Positions 53,187 through 61,680 of a stretch of 64,000 nucleotides of DNA are shown in pieces. The notes under the pieces were generated by a model. It had not been told where the DNA came from, ran no database searches, and saw nothing but the letters and a program-made list of their open reading frames with translations. Source of the DNA: Xanthobacteraceae bacterium (GTDB taxonomy: Bacteria; Pseudomonadota; Alphaproteobacteria; Rhizobiales; Xanthobacteraceae). Numbering within the stretch: the first letter of the stretch is position 1; each line of letters starts with the position of its first letter. The translations under genes were made by a program, and so were the position numbers. The stretch lies in NCBI GenBank assembly GCA_028290465.1, contig JAQGJU010000027.1, positions 84,182 through 148,181 of the forward strand, given 5' to 3'.

Positions 53187-54152
53187 ATGTCGAAACGCAA
53201 GTTTGCCTTCATCGCCCTGACGCTCGGAGCCGCGGCTTTCGCCGGGGTGGCGGTAGCGCAGCAGATCAATATCGCGATCGCCACCGGCGGCACCGGCGGC
53301 GTGTACTATCCGATGGGTGGCGGCATGGCCAACATCCTGTCGAAAGCGCTGCCGGGCGTGTCGGCCACCGCGCGCGTCACCGGCGGATCGGTCGACAATC
53401 TCAAGCTGATCGGCACGCAGCAGAGCGAAGTGGCGTTCACGATGGTCGATGCGGCGCGCGATGCGCTGCAGGGCGAAGACAAGTTCAAGGGCAATCCGGT
53501 CGAGGTGCGCACCCTGATGGTGCTGTACCCGAACCGCATGCATGTGGTGTCGGTCGAAAGCACCGGCATCAACAAGATGTCGGACCTCAAGGGCCGCCGC
53601 GTCTCGACCGGCTCGCCGGGCAGCGCCACCGAGGTGATGGCATTCCGGGTCATCGAGGCCGCCAGTCTCGACAAGGACAAGGACATGAAGCGCGAGCGCC
53701 TCGGCGTCGCGGAATCCGTCAACGCGCTGAAGGACGGCAAGATCGACGCCTTCTTCTGGGTCGGCGGCCTGCCGACCGCGGCCGTGACCGATCTCGGCGC
53801 GACGCCGGGCGTCAAGATCAAGATGATCGACCATGCCGAAACCGTCGAGAAGATGAACGCCAAATACGGCGGCATCTACAGCGCCGGCATCATCCCGGCC
53901 AAGACCTATCCGGGTCAGGACAAGGACAATCCGATCGCGGTGGTGCAGAACATCCTGGTCGTCAATGCCAAGATGGACGACAAGGTCGCCTACGACATCA
54001 CCAAGACGGTGTTCGAAAAGCGCGACGAACTCGCCATCGTGCACGGCGAGGCCAAGGCCATCGAGCTCGCGACGCAGTCCAACAAGAACACCACGATCCC
54101 GTGGCATCCGGGCGCGCTGAAATACTTCGCCGAGAAGGGCGCCAAGATGTAG
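53187..54152 (+). CDS. TAXI-family TRAP transporter solute-binding protein
   Basis: A 321-residue exported binding protein: signal peptide ending AVAQ (residue about 26), then INIATGGTGGVYYPMGGGMANIL, the TAXI signature, and ARVTGGSVDNLKLIG. Its ligand is probably glutamate or a small organic acid, as in related TAXI proteins, but this cannot be told here. GGGAGGAATG precedes the ATG. Last gene before a strong terminator, so it ends the long cluster that starts near 43.5 kb. Confidence 0.95.
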   Translation: MSKRKFAFIALTLGAAAFAGVAVAQQINIAIATGGTGGVYYPMGGGMANILSKALPGVSATARVTGGSVDNLKLIGTQQSEVAFTMVDAARDALQGEDKFKGNPVEVRTLMVLYPNRMHVVSVESTGINKMSDLKGRRVSTGSPGSATEVMAFRVIEAASLDKDKDMKRERLGVAESVNALKDGKIDAFFWVGGLPTAAVTDLGATPGVKIKMIDHAETVEKMNAKYGGIYSAGIIPAKTYPGQDKDNPIAVVQNILVVNAKMDDKVAYDITKTVFEKRDELAIVHGEAKAIELATQSNKNTTIPWHPGALKYFAEKGAKM

Positions 54153-54188
54153 TTGCTGTTTCAGCAACGCGTCTTTCAATAACCGAGG

Positions 54189-54219
54189 CGGCCCCGCGCA
54201 AGCGGGGCCGTTTTTGTTT
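54189..54219 (+). terminator. Rho-independent terminator after the TRAP genes
   Basis: Nine-base perfect GC stem CGGCCCCGC (54189-54197) and GCGGGGCCG (54202-54210) with a GCAA tetraloop, followed by TTTTTGTTT. Located 36 bases after the TRAP binding protein stop, it closes the transporter transcription unit. Confidence 0.92.
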
Positions 54220-54264
54220 GCCGCGTGCTGTGCGCAATTTGTTGATCATTGGCGGCGCCGTGAT

Positions 54265-54392
54265 CTCCATCCCTCCCCTGAAAAGGGGAGGGTGGCGCCG
54301 CTTCAGCGGCGCCGGGTGGGGTTCTTGAAACGTTGCGATAAACCCCCACCCGGTCAGCTTCGCTGACCACCCTCCCCCAAGTGGGGGAGGGA
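54265..54392. repeat. MITE-like palindromic repeat with nested hairpins
   Basis: A 128-base element whose halves pair: CCCTCCCC...AAGGGGAGGG opens on the left and CCCTCCCCC...GTGGGGGAGGG closes on the right. GGCGCCGCTTCAGCGGCGCC and GGTCAGCTTCGCTGACC form inner hairpins, and GGGTGGGGTT/AACCCCCACCC pair around a short centre. Such elements are common in Rhizobiales intergenic regions. It lacks any transposase. Confidence 0.75.
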
Positions 54393-54576
54393 TAAGCCGA
54401 ACTCACACGTTGCTATCGCCTTGCGCGTTGACGATCCGTTTACCAGTCCGGCAAAGTTTGCCTAGTGCCGCAAGGGTTTCCGGCACGCGCAATTAACTTC
54501 ATCGCAAGGTTAATGAGGCATTGAATCAATCCGTCGCATTCGCGCCACGCTGGCGCCGTGCGGCGGTCAAGTGCGC

Positions 54577-54696
54577 GTTGCGTCGTTGCGTCCTCAGTTT
54601 GTTCGTAGCGTCGTAGCGTCGTTGCGTGCCCGTTAGTCCGTTGCGTCAAGTGGTGTTGAGTTGCGTCGTGTGAGTTGAACAATGGTTGCGTTGCGT
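54577..54696. repeat. Degenerate TTGCGT repeat tract
   Basis: Seven copies of TTGCGT (54578, 54586, 54622, 54641, 54661, 54686, 54691) plus two TAGCGTCG units (54606, 54614) within 120 bases, running into the first codons of the downstream hydrolase gene. Spacing is irregular (5 to 36 bases), so it is neither a CRISPR array nor a tidy tandem repeat. The rest of the gap before the hydrolase gene shows no gene. Confidence 0.6.
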
Positions 54697-56289
54697 ACTA
54701 GGCCGAAGGGGGCCCGTTCGGCGTCCTTCGGCCTCAGCACCATGGTGTTCATCCTGATCCCGACCCAGGTCGGTTTCCAGGACCTTGCCGCTTTGATCGC
54801 GCGTCAGCCGGCCGTCACGGCGCGCTGGCGCGAGCATGTCGTCGCGACACCGTTCAACACCATGCGGGCCGCCACGTTCAGCTTTCCCCGTCCGGTCGGT
54901 AGCGCGATCCCTGAGCCGGTCGGTTATACGCTGGCCAGCCTCGATCCGCGCGGGCTTGATCTCACCGCATCGTTGCCGGAACGCGCCGTGGATTCGGTGA
55001 TCGATATCGCGGGCCCGGCCTTGCAATATCCGAGCGTCGAACGCCGGCTGAAGGGCGATGCGCTGGTCAAGCGGTCGCCCTCGGAACCTGCGAACCAGCC
55101 CGAGGCCCAGTCGCCGCGCAAGGATCAGGACCGCCCCGGTGCGCCGCCGAAGACCGCGCGGACCGCTGTCGATAACGACGACGTCGAAGCGATCGAGATG
55201 GCGGCGCCGTTCGACGACAGCCCGCCGCTCCCGGTGCAGACCCTGGCAAAGGATACTGCCGCGGCCGATCACGACACGCCGGATCAATTAGAGACGCTGG
55301 CCGAGCGCGCGCCGGTCGTCGCGCTCGCGACGCCGACCGATCCGACGCCAGGCAAACCTCTCGAAGCCAATCCGTCCGACATCGTCCCGGTCGAACCGTC
55401 GGACCTGAACGAACTCGATCAGGCGGCGCCGGATGCGGTTCCGTCGACCGAACATGCCGCCGTGCAGACCGCGCGGCTGTATTTCGGTTCCGATGCGGTC
55501 GACGGCCAGCCGTCGGCGATGGAGCGCTGGGCGCCGGGCGAAGAGCCGGTGCTGATGACGCCACCGGCCGCCGATCCGGACATCAAGCTGTCGGCGCTCG
55601 ATCCGAAGTCGAGTGACGCGGCCATTACCAAGGACGTGGCGCCGAGCCTGGATGGCGAGACCGGCGGCGAGACCGTCGCGCCGAAGGGCGAAGTGACCGG
55701 CGAGGGCAAGCGGCCGAGGACCCCGGCCGATCGTCTCGGCCTCGACAGCAAGACCCGGCCGAAGCACGAGAAGTGCCTCGCCGATGCAATCTATTTCGAG
55801 TCGCGCGGCGAGCAGGTCCGCGGCCAGATGGCGGTCGCCCAGGTAGTCATGAACCGCGCCTTCTCGGGCTACTATCCGAACAATGTGTGCGGCGTGGTCT
55901 ATCAGAACGCGCACCGCCGGTTGGCCTGCCAGTTCACCTTCGCGTGCGACGGCATTCCGGACGTGATCAAAGAGCCGGACATGTGGGAACAGGCCAAGCG
56001 CATCGCCAAGGATACGCTCGACGGCAAGTTCTGGCTGCCGGAAGTCGGCAAGGCGACGCACTACCACGCCTCTTGGGTGCGGCCGAGTTGGGTGCGCGAG
56101 ATGCAGAAACTGCAGAAGCTCGGCGTCCACACGTTCTATCGCCCGCGCAACTGGGGCGATGGCGCCGACAAGCCGATCTGGGGCACGCCGCCGACGGCGC
56201 AAGACATCCAGAACGAGATCGCCAAGACCAGCGGTGCGAAGGCGGATGCGTCGAAGGCGGACGGTACGAAGACGGACGCCAAGCTTTAG
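54682..56289 (+). CDS. SleB-type cell wall hydrolase with long Pro/Asp-rich linker
   Basis: A 535-residue protein. A hydrophobic segment near 18-30 (STMVFILIPTQVGF) anchors or exports it, a 300-residue Ala/Pro/Asp-rich low-complexity linker follows, and the C-terminal 140 residues are the Hydrolase_2/SleB domain: CLADAIYFESRGEQVRGQMAV (active-site Glu in ESRGE), VVMNR, CQFTFACDG and ATHYHASWVRPSW. It should cleave peptidoglycan glycan strands. Its stop overlaps that of nadC on the other strand by 4 bases. Confidence 0.93.
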   Translation: MVALRTRPKGARSASFGLSTMVFILIPTQVGFQDLAALIARQPAVTARWREHVVATPFNTMRAATFSFPRPVGSAIPEPVGYTLASLDPRGLDLTASLPERAVDSVIDIAGPALQYPSVERRLKGDALVKRSPSEPANQPEAQSPRKDQDRPGAPPKTARTAVDNDDVEAIEMAAPFDDSPPLPVQTLAKDTAAADHDTPDQLETLAERAPVVALATPTDPTPGKPLEANPSDIVPVEPSDLNELDQAAPDAVPSTEHAAVQTARLYFGSDAVDGQPSAMERWAPGEEPVLMTPPAADPDIKLSALDPKSSDAAITKDVAPSLDGETGGETVAPKGEVTGEGKRPRTPADRLGLDSKTRPKHEKCLADAIYFESRGEQVRGQMAVAQVVMNRAFSGYYPNNVCGVVYQNAHRRLACQFTFACDGIPDVIKEPDMWEQAKRIAKDTLDGKFWLPEVGKATHYHASWVRPSWVREMQKLQKLGVHTFYRPRNWGDGADKPIWGTPPTAQDIQNEIAKTSGAKADASKADGTKTDAKL

Positions 56290-57182
56290 ATTTCGATATC
56301 CAGCGCGACGTCGAGATTGGGCGCCGAATGCGTGATCCAGCCGGACGACACGTAGTCGACGCCGGTGGCCGCCAACTCAGCAACATTGTCCAGCGTAATG
56401 CCGCCGGAGGCTTCGGTGACCAGCTTGCCCTTGGTCAGCGCGACCGCTTCGCGCAGCGCGGCCGGATCGAAATTGTCCAGCAGCACCACGTCGGCGAGGC
56501 CGACGCGCAGCACCTCGTGCAACTGATCGAGCGAGTCGACTTCGATTTCGACCTTGACCAGATGGCCGGCAACGGCGCGCGAGCGTTCCAGCACCGCGCG
56601 GATCGAGCCCGCGACCGCGATGTGGTTGTCCTTGATCAGGATCGCGTCGTCGAGGCCGAAGCGGTGGTTGAAGCCGCCGCCGCAGCGCACCGCATACTTT
56701 TCCAGCGCACGCAGGCCCGGCGTGGTCTTGCGCGTGCAACACACGCGGGTCTGCGTGCCCTTGAGCTTGGCCACGAACAATGCGGTCGCGCTGGCGACGC
56801 CGGACAGATGGCCGAGCATGTTGAGCGCGGCACGCTCCGCCGACAGGATGGCGCGGGCGTCTCCGCTGACGGTCATCAGACGGGTCAGCGCCGCGACCGA
56901 TTGGCCATCGCGGGCATGCGGCTCGATGGCGATGCCGGGCGCCAGTTTACGAAAGGTCGCCTCGACCAGCGGCAGGCCGGAAATGGTGCCGGCCTTGCGG
57001 GCGACCACTAGCGCGCGGCCCTGCGTGCCGTCCGGGATGGTGGCGACCGACGTGATGTCGCCGGCACGGCCGAGATCCTCGTCGAGCGAACGTAAGACAG
57101 TGGCGTCGATGACGAGCGGTGACAGGAAGGCGTCAGGGCAGAGCAGGGATGTCGGCTTTAGGAACGTGCGGTTTATCGACAT
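56286..57182 (-). CDS. nadC: Nicotinate-nucleotide pyrophosphorylase (quinolinate phosphoribosyltransferase)
   Basis: A 298-residue enzyme making nicotinate mononucleotide from quinolinate and PRPP. Motifs: DLGRAGDITS, the substrate-binding TRKTTPGLRALEKYAVRCGGG near 150-170, FGLDDAILIKDNH, EIEVDSLDQL and GGITLDNVAELAATGVDYVSSG. The ATG at 57182 is preceded by GAGAGACGCC, placed inside the end of nadB, and the gap to nadB is 8 bases. Last gene of the nadA-nadB-nadC operon. Confidence 0.97.
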   Translation of the reverse strand: MSINRTFLKPTSLLCPDAFLSPLVIDATVLRSLDEDLGRAGDITSVATIPDGTQGRALVVARKAGTISGLPLVEATFRKLAPGIAIEPHARDGQSVAALTRLMTVSGDARAILSAERAALNMLGHLSGVASATALFVAKLKGTQTRVCCTRKTTPGLRALEKYAVRCGGGFNHRFGLDDAILIKDNHIAVAGSIRAVLERSRAVAGHLVKVEIEVDSLDQLHEVLRVGLADVVLLDNFDPAALREAVALTKGKLVTEASGGITLDNVAELAATGVDYVSSGWITHSAPNLDVALDIEI

Positions 57183-57190
57183 GGCGTCTC

Positions 57191-58756
57191 TCAATGCGCG
57201 TTGGCCGGCACGCGGCCGGCATGAGCGGCGGCCTGCACCGCGATGGCGCGGGCGTCGGCCAGGCTGAAGAAGGTGCGATGCGCCTGCGCCGGATCGGCGT
57301 TGGGATAATCGGCGCGGAAATGTCCGCCGCGGCTTTCGGTGCGTTGCCAGGCGGCAGCGCTGACCAGCAGCGCCGCGATCGCCATATTGCGCAGCGCCGG
57401 TGTCGATGCGTCGATTTCGATGTCGGCGATGCGGGCGAGGGCCTGCGCCATTCCGGCGCCATTGCGGATGACACCGACACGGTCCGCCATCAACTGGCGC
57501 AGCTCGGCTTCCAGCGCGACCGGATCGCCCTTGCCGCCGAGGGTGACGGCCGAGGAGGGGGCCTGCGTCGGCAGTGTCAACGCCATGCCGGACAGATCCT
57601 CGGCGATGCGGGCCGCGAACACCACGGCTTCGAGCAGCGAGTTCGACGCGAGGCGGTTGGCGCCATGCGCGCCGGTCGAGGCGACTTCGCCGGCCGCCCA
57701 CAGGCCTTCAAGTGAGGCGCGGCCGCGCTCATCTACGGCGATGCCGCCCATGTGATAATGCGCGGCCGGCGCCATCGGGATCGGTTCACGCGCCGGATCG
57801 ATGCCGGCGCTCTGACACGCGGCATAGACCGTCGGGAAGCGCGTCGCGAAGGCATCGCCGATGGCGGTGCGTGCGTCCAGGAAGGCACCTCGGCCGGACG
57901 CCAACTCAGCAAACACGCCGCGCGCGACGATATCGCGTGGCGCCAGTTCGGCGAGCGGATGCAGCTTCTGCATGAAGCGCTCGCCCGCGCTGTTGATCAG
58001 TGTCGCTCCGTCGCCGCGCAGCGCTTCGGTCGCGAGCGGCGCCGGATCGCGGCCGATGGAGATCGCGGTCGGATGGAATTGCACGAACTCGGTATCGGCG
58101 AGCCGCGCACCGGCCCGCGCCGCCATGGCGAGGCCGCTGCCCGAGGCCTGCGCCGGATTGGTGGTTACGGCATAAAGGTGACCGATGCCGCCGGTCGCCA
58201 GCACGGTCGCGGCGGCGATGAATTCTCCGGTAGACCCGTCGATGGTCCGCGCGCGCACCCCGACCACGCGCTGCTTGTCGACGACCAGCAGATCCTCGGC
58301 GTCATAACCCTCAACAACTTGGATCGATGGCGTCGCCCGCACCGCCGCGATCAACGCCTGCATGATGGCGTGGCCGGCGGCGTCGCCCTGGACGCGGACG
58401 ATGCGCCGCGCCGAATGCGCGGCCTCGCGCGACACCGACAGGCGTCCTTCGCCGTCGCGGTCGAACGGCACGCCGTAGGCCAGCAGTTCATGCACGCGTT
58501 GCGGGGCTTCGCGCACCATGCCGAGCGCGATGGCCTCATCGACGATGCCGGCGCCGGCCGCGACTGTGTCGGCCGCATGTGCTTCCGGCGTGTCGCCGTC
58601 GCCGACGGCCGCAGCAACGCCACCCTGCGCCCAGGCCGACGACGCGCCTTGGCCGATCGGCGCGCCGGTCAGCACCGTCACCGGACGCGGCGACAGCTTG
58701 AGCGCGCAGAACAGGCCGGCGAGACCGCCGCCGACGATCAGGATGTCGGTTGCCAT
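57191..58756 (-). CDS. nadB: L-aspartate oxidase
   Basis: A 521-residue flavoenzyme that turns L-aspartate into iminoaspartate for quinolinate synthesis. The FAD motif [17 protein letters not shown] starts at residue 5, then [49 protein letters not shown] and the C-terminal [22 protein letters not shown]. The N-terminal part is normal, while the C-terminal helical domain is somewhat shorter than in E. coli NadB. Middle gene of the nad operon, 63 bases after nadA. Confidence 0.96.
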   Translation of the reverse strand: MATDILIVGGGLAGLFCALKLSPRPVTVLTGAPIGQGASSAWAQGGVAAAVGDGDTPEAHAADTVAAGAGIVDEAIALGMVREAPQRVHELLAYGVPFDRDGEGRLSVSREAAHSARRIVRVQGDAAGHAIMQALIAAVRATPSIQVVEGYDAEDLLVVDKQRVVGVRARTIDGSTGEFIAAATVLATGGIGHLYAVTTNPAQASGSGLAMAARAGARLADTEFVQFHPTAISIGRDPAPLATEALRGDGATLINSAGERFMQKLHPLAELAPRDIVARGVFAELASGRGAFLDARTAIGDAFATRFPTVYAACQSAGIDPAREPIPMAPAAHYHMGGIAVDERGRASLEGLWAAGEVASTGAHGANRLASNSLLEAVVFAARIAEDLSGMALTLPTQAPSSAVTLGGKGDPVALEAELRQLMADRVGVIRNGAGMAQALARIADIEIDASTPALRNMAIAALLVSAAAWQRTESRGGHFRADYPNADPAQAHRTFFSLADARAIAVQAAAHAGRVPANAH

Positions 58757-58819
58757 GATGTGTCCCGGTTATTCCAGGGCGCCGGCATGATGCCGACGCC
58801 CGAACCAGCGAACTATCGC

Positions 58820-59941
58820 TTAGCTCTTGAGATGGATCATCCGCTCGACCGAGCGCCGCGCGCGTTCGGCGATCAACGGGTCGACCACCACCTCGTCGGT
58901 CATGTTGAGCAGGCTGTCGAGGATCTTCGGCAGCGTGATCCGCTTCATGTGCGGGCACAGATTGCACGGCCGCACGAACTCGACGTCCGGCAGTTCGGCC
59001 GACACGTTGTCGGCCATCGAGCATTCCGTGACCATCACGATGCGCTTGGTCTGGTTCTTGCGCACCCAGTCGATCATGCCGGAGGTCGAGCCGGTATAAT
59101 CGGCCTCGGCCAGCACGTCGGGCGGGCACTCCGGATGCGCGATGATCTGCACGCCCGGATCGTTGGCACGATACAGACGCAATTCGTCGGCCGTGAAGCG
59201 CTCATGCACTTCGCAGGCGCCTTTCCAGGCGATGATCTTCACTTTCGTCTGCGTTGCCACGTAGTTCGCCAGATAGCGATCCGGCAGGAAGATCACGGTG
59301 TCGGCGTTCAGGCTTTCGACCACCTGGACGGCATTGGCGGACGTGCAGCAGATGTCGACTTCGGCCTTCACGTCGGCAGACGTGTTGACATACGCCACGA
59401 TCGGCACGCCCGGGAAGCGCTCGCGCAGCAGCCGCACGTCGTCGCCGGTGATCGACGACGCCAGCGAGCAGCCGGCGCGGCTGTCCGGGATCAGCACGGT
59501 CTTGTCGGGATTCAGGATCTTCGACGTCTCGGCCATGAAGTGCACGCCGCACTGCACGATGATGTTGGCATCGACCTTGGTGGCCTCGCGGGCAAGCTGC
59601 AACGAGTCGCCGACGAAATCGGCCACGCAATTGTAGATCTCCGGCGTCTGATAGTTATGCGCCAGGATGACCGCGCCGCGCTGTTTCTTCAGGTCGTTGA
59701 TCGCCTTCACATAGGGGGCGAAGAACGGCCATTCGACGCTCGGCACGATATGGGCGATGCGCGCATAGAGGTGCGCGGTCTCGCGCTCGACCTCGGCATT
59801 CCATTCCAGCGCCGGCATCGGCAGCACGCCATACTTGCGCGCGGCGGCCGACGTGCTCACGCGCGGCAGCGCGTTGAAAGCGTTCTGCGGGCGGGGCGGC
59901 TGGCCAAATGACTGCGGGCTCAGCATTTCCATGATCGGCAT
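58820..59941 (-). CDS. nadA: Quinolinate synthase
   Basis: A 373-residue 4Fe-4S enzyme that condenses iminoaspartate with dihydroxyacetone phosphate to quinolinate. Blocks: [79 protein letters not shown] and [11 protein letters not shown]. The cysteines of [15 protein letters not shown] and NLCPHM are the three cluster ligands. The ATG at 59941 follows GGAAGG at 9 bases; a GTG at 59962 is possible but overlaps the operator. First gene of the nad operon, preceded by a 25-base palindrome. Confidence 0.96.
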   Translation of the reverse strand: MPIMEMLSPQSFGQPPRPQNAFNALPRVSTSAAARKYGVLPMPALEWNAEVERETAHLYARIAHIVPSVEWPFFAPYVKAINDLKKQRGAVILAHNYQTPEIYNCVADFVGDSLQLAREATKVDANIIVQCGVHFMAETSKILNPDKTVLIPDSRAGCSLASSITGDDVRLLRERFPGVPIVAYVNTSADVKAEVDICCTSANAVQVVESLNADTVIFLPDRYLANYVATQTKVKIIAWKGACEVHERFTADELRLYRANDPGVQIIAHPECPPDVLAEADYTGSTSGMIDWVRKNQTKRIVMVTECSMADNVSAELPDVEFVRPCNLCPHMKRITLPKILDSLLNMTDEVVVDPLIAERARRSVERMIHLKS

Positions 59942-59964
59942 TTGCGTCGTCCTTCCCTTCACTC

Positions 59965-59989
59965 ATATATACTCATTTTGAGCATATAT
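59965..59989. promoter_or_regulatory. Candidate NAD-responsive operator upstream of nadABC
   Basis: ATATATACTCA (59965-59975) and TGAGCATATAT (59979-59989) form 11-base arms around TTT with one mismatch. The site starts 24 bases upstream of the nadA ATG. Alphaproteobacterial nad operons are predicted to be controlled by NadQ-type (COG4111) regulators that use palindromes in this position. The match to NadQ is inference and no regulator gene is in the window. Confidence 0.65.
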
Positions 59990-60195
59990 AGGGACTAAGA
60001 AATCCGGCAACGCCGGGATGCTCCGCCCGTCCCCTGAGCGATTATTCTCAATCGGAGCAAAAGAGATATAGCACTTCCACCGGCGGTCCGCCAGTCCCTT
60101 CTGGGCCGTCAGCCATGCACGGAATGGATCAATCGGATCACCAAGATTCGTTTTGGTGCGACGTCCTGGCGCACTATGTTCGCCACAACGCCATG

Positions 60196-60274
60196 AGAGC
60201 GCGTCCAGCAAAAGTGGATACCGGTCGGCGGAGAGCAATCGCAGATTGCGTACACTTATCTGCGTACGCGCTCT
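60196..60274. repeat. Dispersed palindromic repeat, type A (expanded)
   Basis: Arms AGAGCGCGT (60196-60204) and ACGCGCTCT (60266-60274) with the core AGCAAAAGTGGATACCGGT. About 30 extra bases in the centre, including GCAATCGCAGATTGC, another small hairpin, make it longer than the copies at 0.7 and 25.2 kb. Confidence 0.75.
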
Positions 60275-60290
60275 AGATATTAGCATTGAC

Positions 60291-60335
60291 GCGTTTTTTC
60301 AGTGAAGTGGATTCCACTTCACGTGAAGAAAACGC
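60291..60335. repeat. Dispersed palindromic repeat, type B, with perfect hairpin
   Basis: Outer imperfect arms GCGTTTTTTC and GAAGAAAACGC enclose a perfect hairpin GTGAAGTGG (60302-60310), ATT, CCACTTCAC (60314-60322). It follows a type A element by 16 bases, the same order as near 25.2 kb, and ends 26 bases before the MFS start. Confidence 0.75.
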
Positions 60336-60361
60336 TATGGGGCGAGTCCCCGGGAGATCAC

Positions 60362-61612
60362 ATGTCCACGCAAGCCGCGACATCCACGCGTCTACCCTGG
60401 CGCACACCGCTGGTCATCATCATCGCCGGCTGTCTGATCTCGCTGTTCGCCTTCGGGCCGCGCGCGTCGCTCGGGCTTTTCCTGACGCCGCTGTCGAGCG
60501 CCAATGGCTGGGGCCGCGACGTGTTCGCGCTGGCGCTTGCGTTTCAGAATTTGCTGTGGGGTATCGGGCAGCCTTTCGCCGGCGCGCTGGCGGATCGCTA
60601 TGGCGCGACACGCGTGATCTGCACCGGTGCCGTCCTGTACGCCATCGGTCTTGCCACGATGGCCTATGCGACCACGCCCAGCGGCCTGACGCTGACGGCC
60701 GGCGTGCTGGTCGGCTTCGGCCTGTCGGGTTGCTCGTTCACCATCGTGCTGGCGGCGTTCGGCAAGCTGCTGCCGGAAGGCTGGCGGTCGCTGTCGTTTG
60801 GCGCCGGCACTGCCGCCGGATCGTTCGGCCAATTCCTGTTTTCGCCGCTTGGCGCCATCCTGATCGAAACCTATGGCTGGCAGAGCGCGCTGGTCACGCT
60901 GGCCGCGCTGCTGATGCTGATCCTGCCGCTGTCGATCGCGCTGGCGACGCCACGCGTCGCACCGGCCGCCGCCGGCGCGCCGCCGGTCGCCGCGACTCAG
61001 TCGGCCCGGCAGGCGCTGACGGAAGCCTTCGGTCATCGTTCGTATGTGTTGCTGGTGCTCGGCTTCTTCACTTGCGGCTTTCAACTGGCCTTCGTGACCG
61101 TGCATCTGCCGGCCTATCTGATCGACCGTGGCCTGTCGGTGCAGATCGGCGCCTGGACGCTGGCGATGATCGGCCTGTTCAACATCATCGGATCGCTGAG
61201 CTCCGGTTATCTCGGCGGCCGGATGCCGAAGCGCTACCTGCTGTCGGCGATCTATTTCGGCCGGGCGCTGTCGATCGTCGCGTTCATTCTGCTGCCCGCG
61301 AGCCCGGCCGCGACCTTGGTGTTCGGCGCCGTGACGGGTCTCCTTTGGCTCTCTACCGTGCCGCCGACCTCGGCGCTGATCGCGCTGATGTTCGGCACCC
61401 GATGGATGGCGATGCTGTTCGGCTTCGCGTTCTTCAGCCATCAGGTCGGCGGCTTCCTGGGCGTCTATCTGGGCGGCGTCATGTTCGAGCGCACCGGCTC
61501 CTACGACATCGTGTGGTGGCTGTCGGTGCTGTTCGGCGTGCTGTCGGCGATCATCAATCTGCCGATCGTCGAAAAGCCGGTGCTGCGTCCGGCGGTCCCG
61601 GCTGCCGCCTGA
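60362..61612 (+). CDS. MFS transporter (OFA/monocarboxylate type)
   Basis: A 416-residue 12-helix transporter. The start at 60362 follows CGGGAG; an upstream start at 60302 would run through the repeat. Family features: the loop 2-3 motif GALADRYGATRVICTG, the strand FGPRASLGLFLTPLS and a second-half GGRMPKRYLLSAIYFGRA. This fits transporters for oxalate, formate and related monocarboxylates. It is divergent from nadA; the hairpin after the stop may close its message. Substrate not predictable. Confidence 0.9.
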   Translation: MSTQAATSTRLPWRTPLVIIIAGCLISLFAFGPRASLGLFLTPLSSANGWGRDVFALALAFQNLLWGIGQPFAGALADRYGATRVICTGAVLYAIGLATMAYATTPSGLTLTAGVLVGFGLSGCSFTIVLAAFGKLLPEGWRSLSFGAGTAAGSFGQFLFSPLGAILIETYGWQSALVTLAALLMLILPLSIALATPRVAPAAAGAPPVAATQSARQALTEAFGHRSYVLLVLGFFTCGFQLAFVTVHLPAYLIDRGLSVQIGAWTLAMIGLFNIIGSLSSGYLGGRMPKRYLLSAIYFGRALSIVAFILLPASPAATLVFGAVTGLLWLSTVPPTSALIALMFGTRWMAMLFGFAFFSHQVGGFLGVYLGGVMFERTGSYDIVWWLSVLFGVLSAIINLPIVEKPVLRPAVPAAA

Positions 61613-61618
61613 CCAGCA

Positions 61619-61651
61619 ACGGGAGCGTCAAGCTTGCGCTGATGCTCCCGT
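61619..61651 (+). terminator. Hairpin after the MFS gene
   Basis: Perfect 8-base arms ACGGGAGC (61619-61626) and GCTCCCGT (61644-61651) lie 7 bases after the MFS stop. No U-tract, so it is a weak terminator candidate. Confidence 0.4.
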
Positions 61652-61680
61652 CGCGCGACAACTAGCATCCGATTTCGATC

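Larger units (their letters stand above)
59990..60361. other. Divergent gap between nadA and MFS gene
   Basis: About 370 bases with no convincing gene. The left half shows no feature I recognise. The right half holds the paired A and B palindromic repeats (60196-60335) that lead directly into the ribosome site of the MFS gene. Confidence 0.6.

Noticed and set aside
54450..54462. GGCAAAGTTTGCC resembling the LacI operator core
   Set aside because: It is 13 bases long with an odd centre (one base fewer than the others) and lies 45 kb from the regulator, before no regulon gene.
54577..54696. CRISPR-like array
   Set aside because: Repeat units are only 6-8 bases and irregularly spaced; there are no spacers of equal length and no cas genes.
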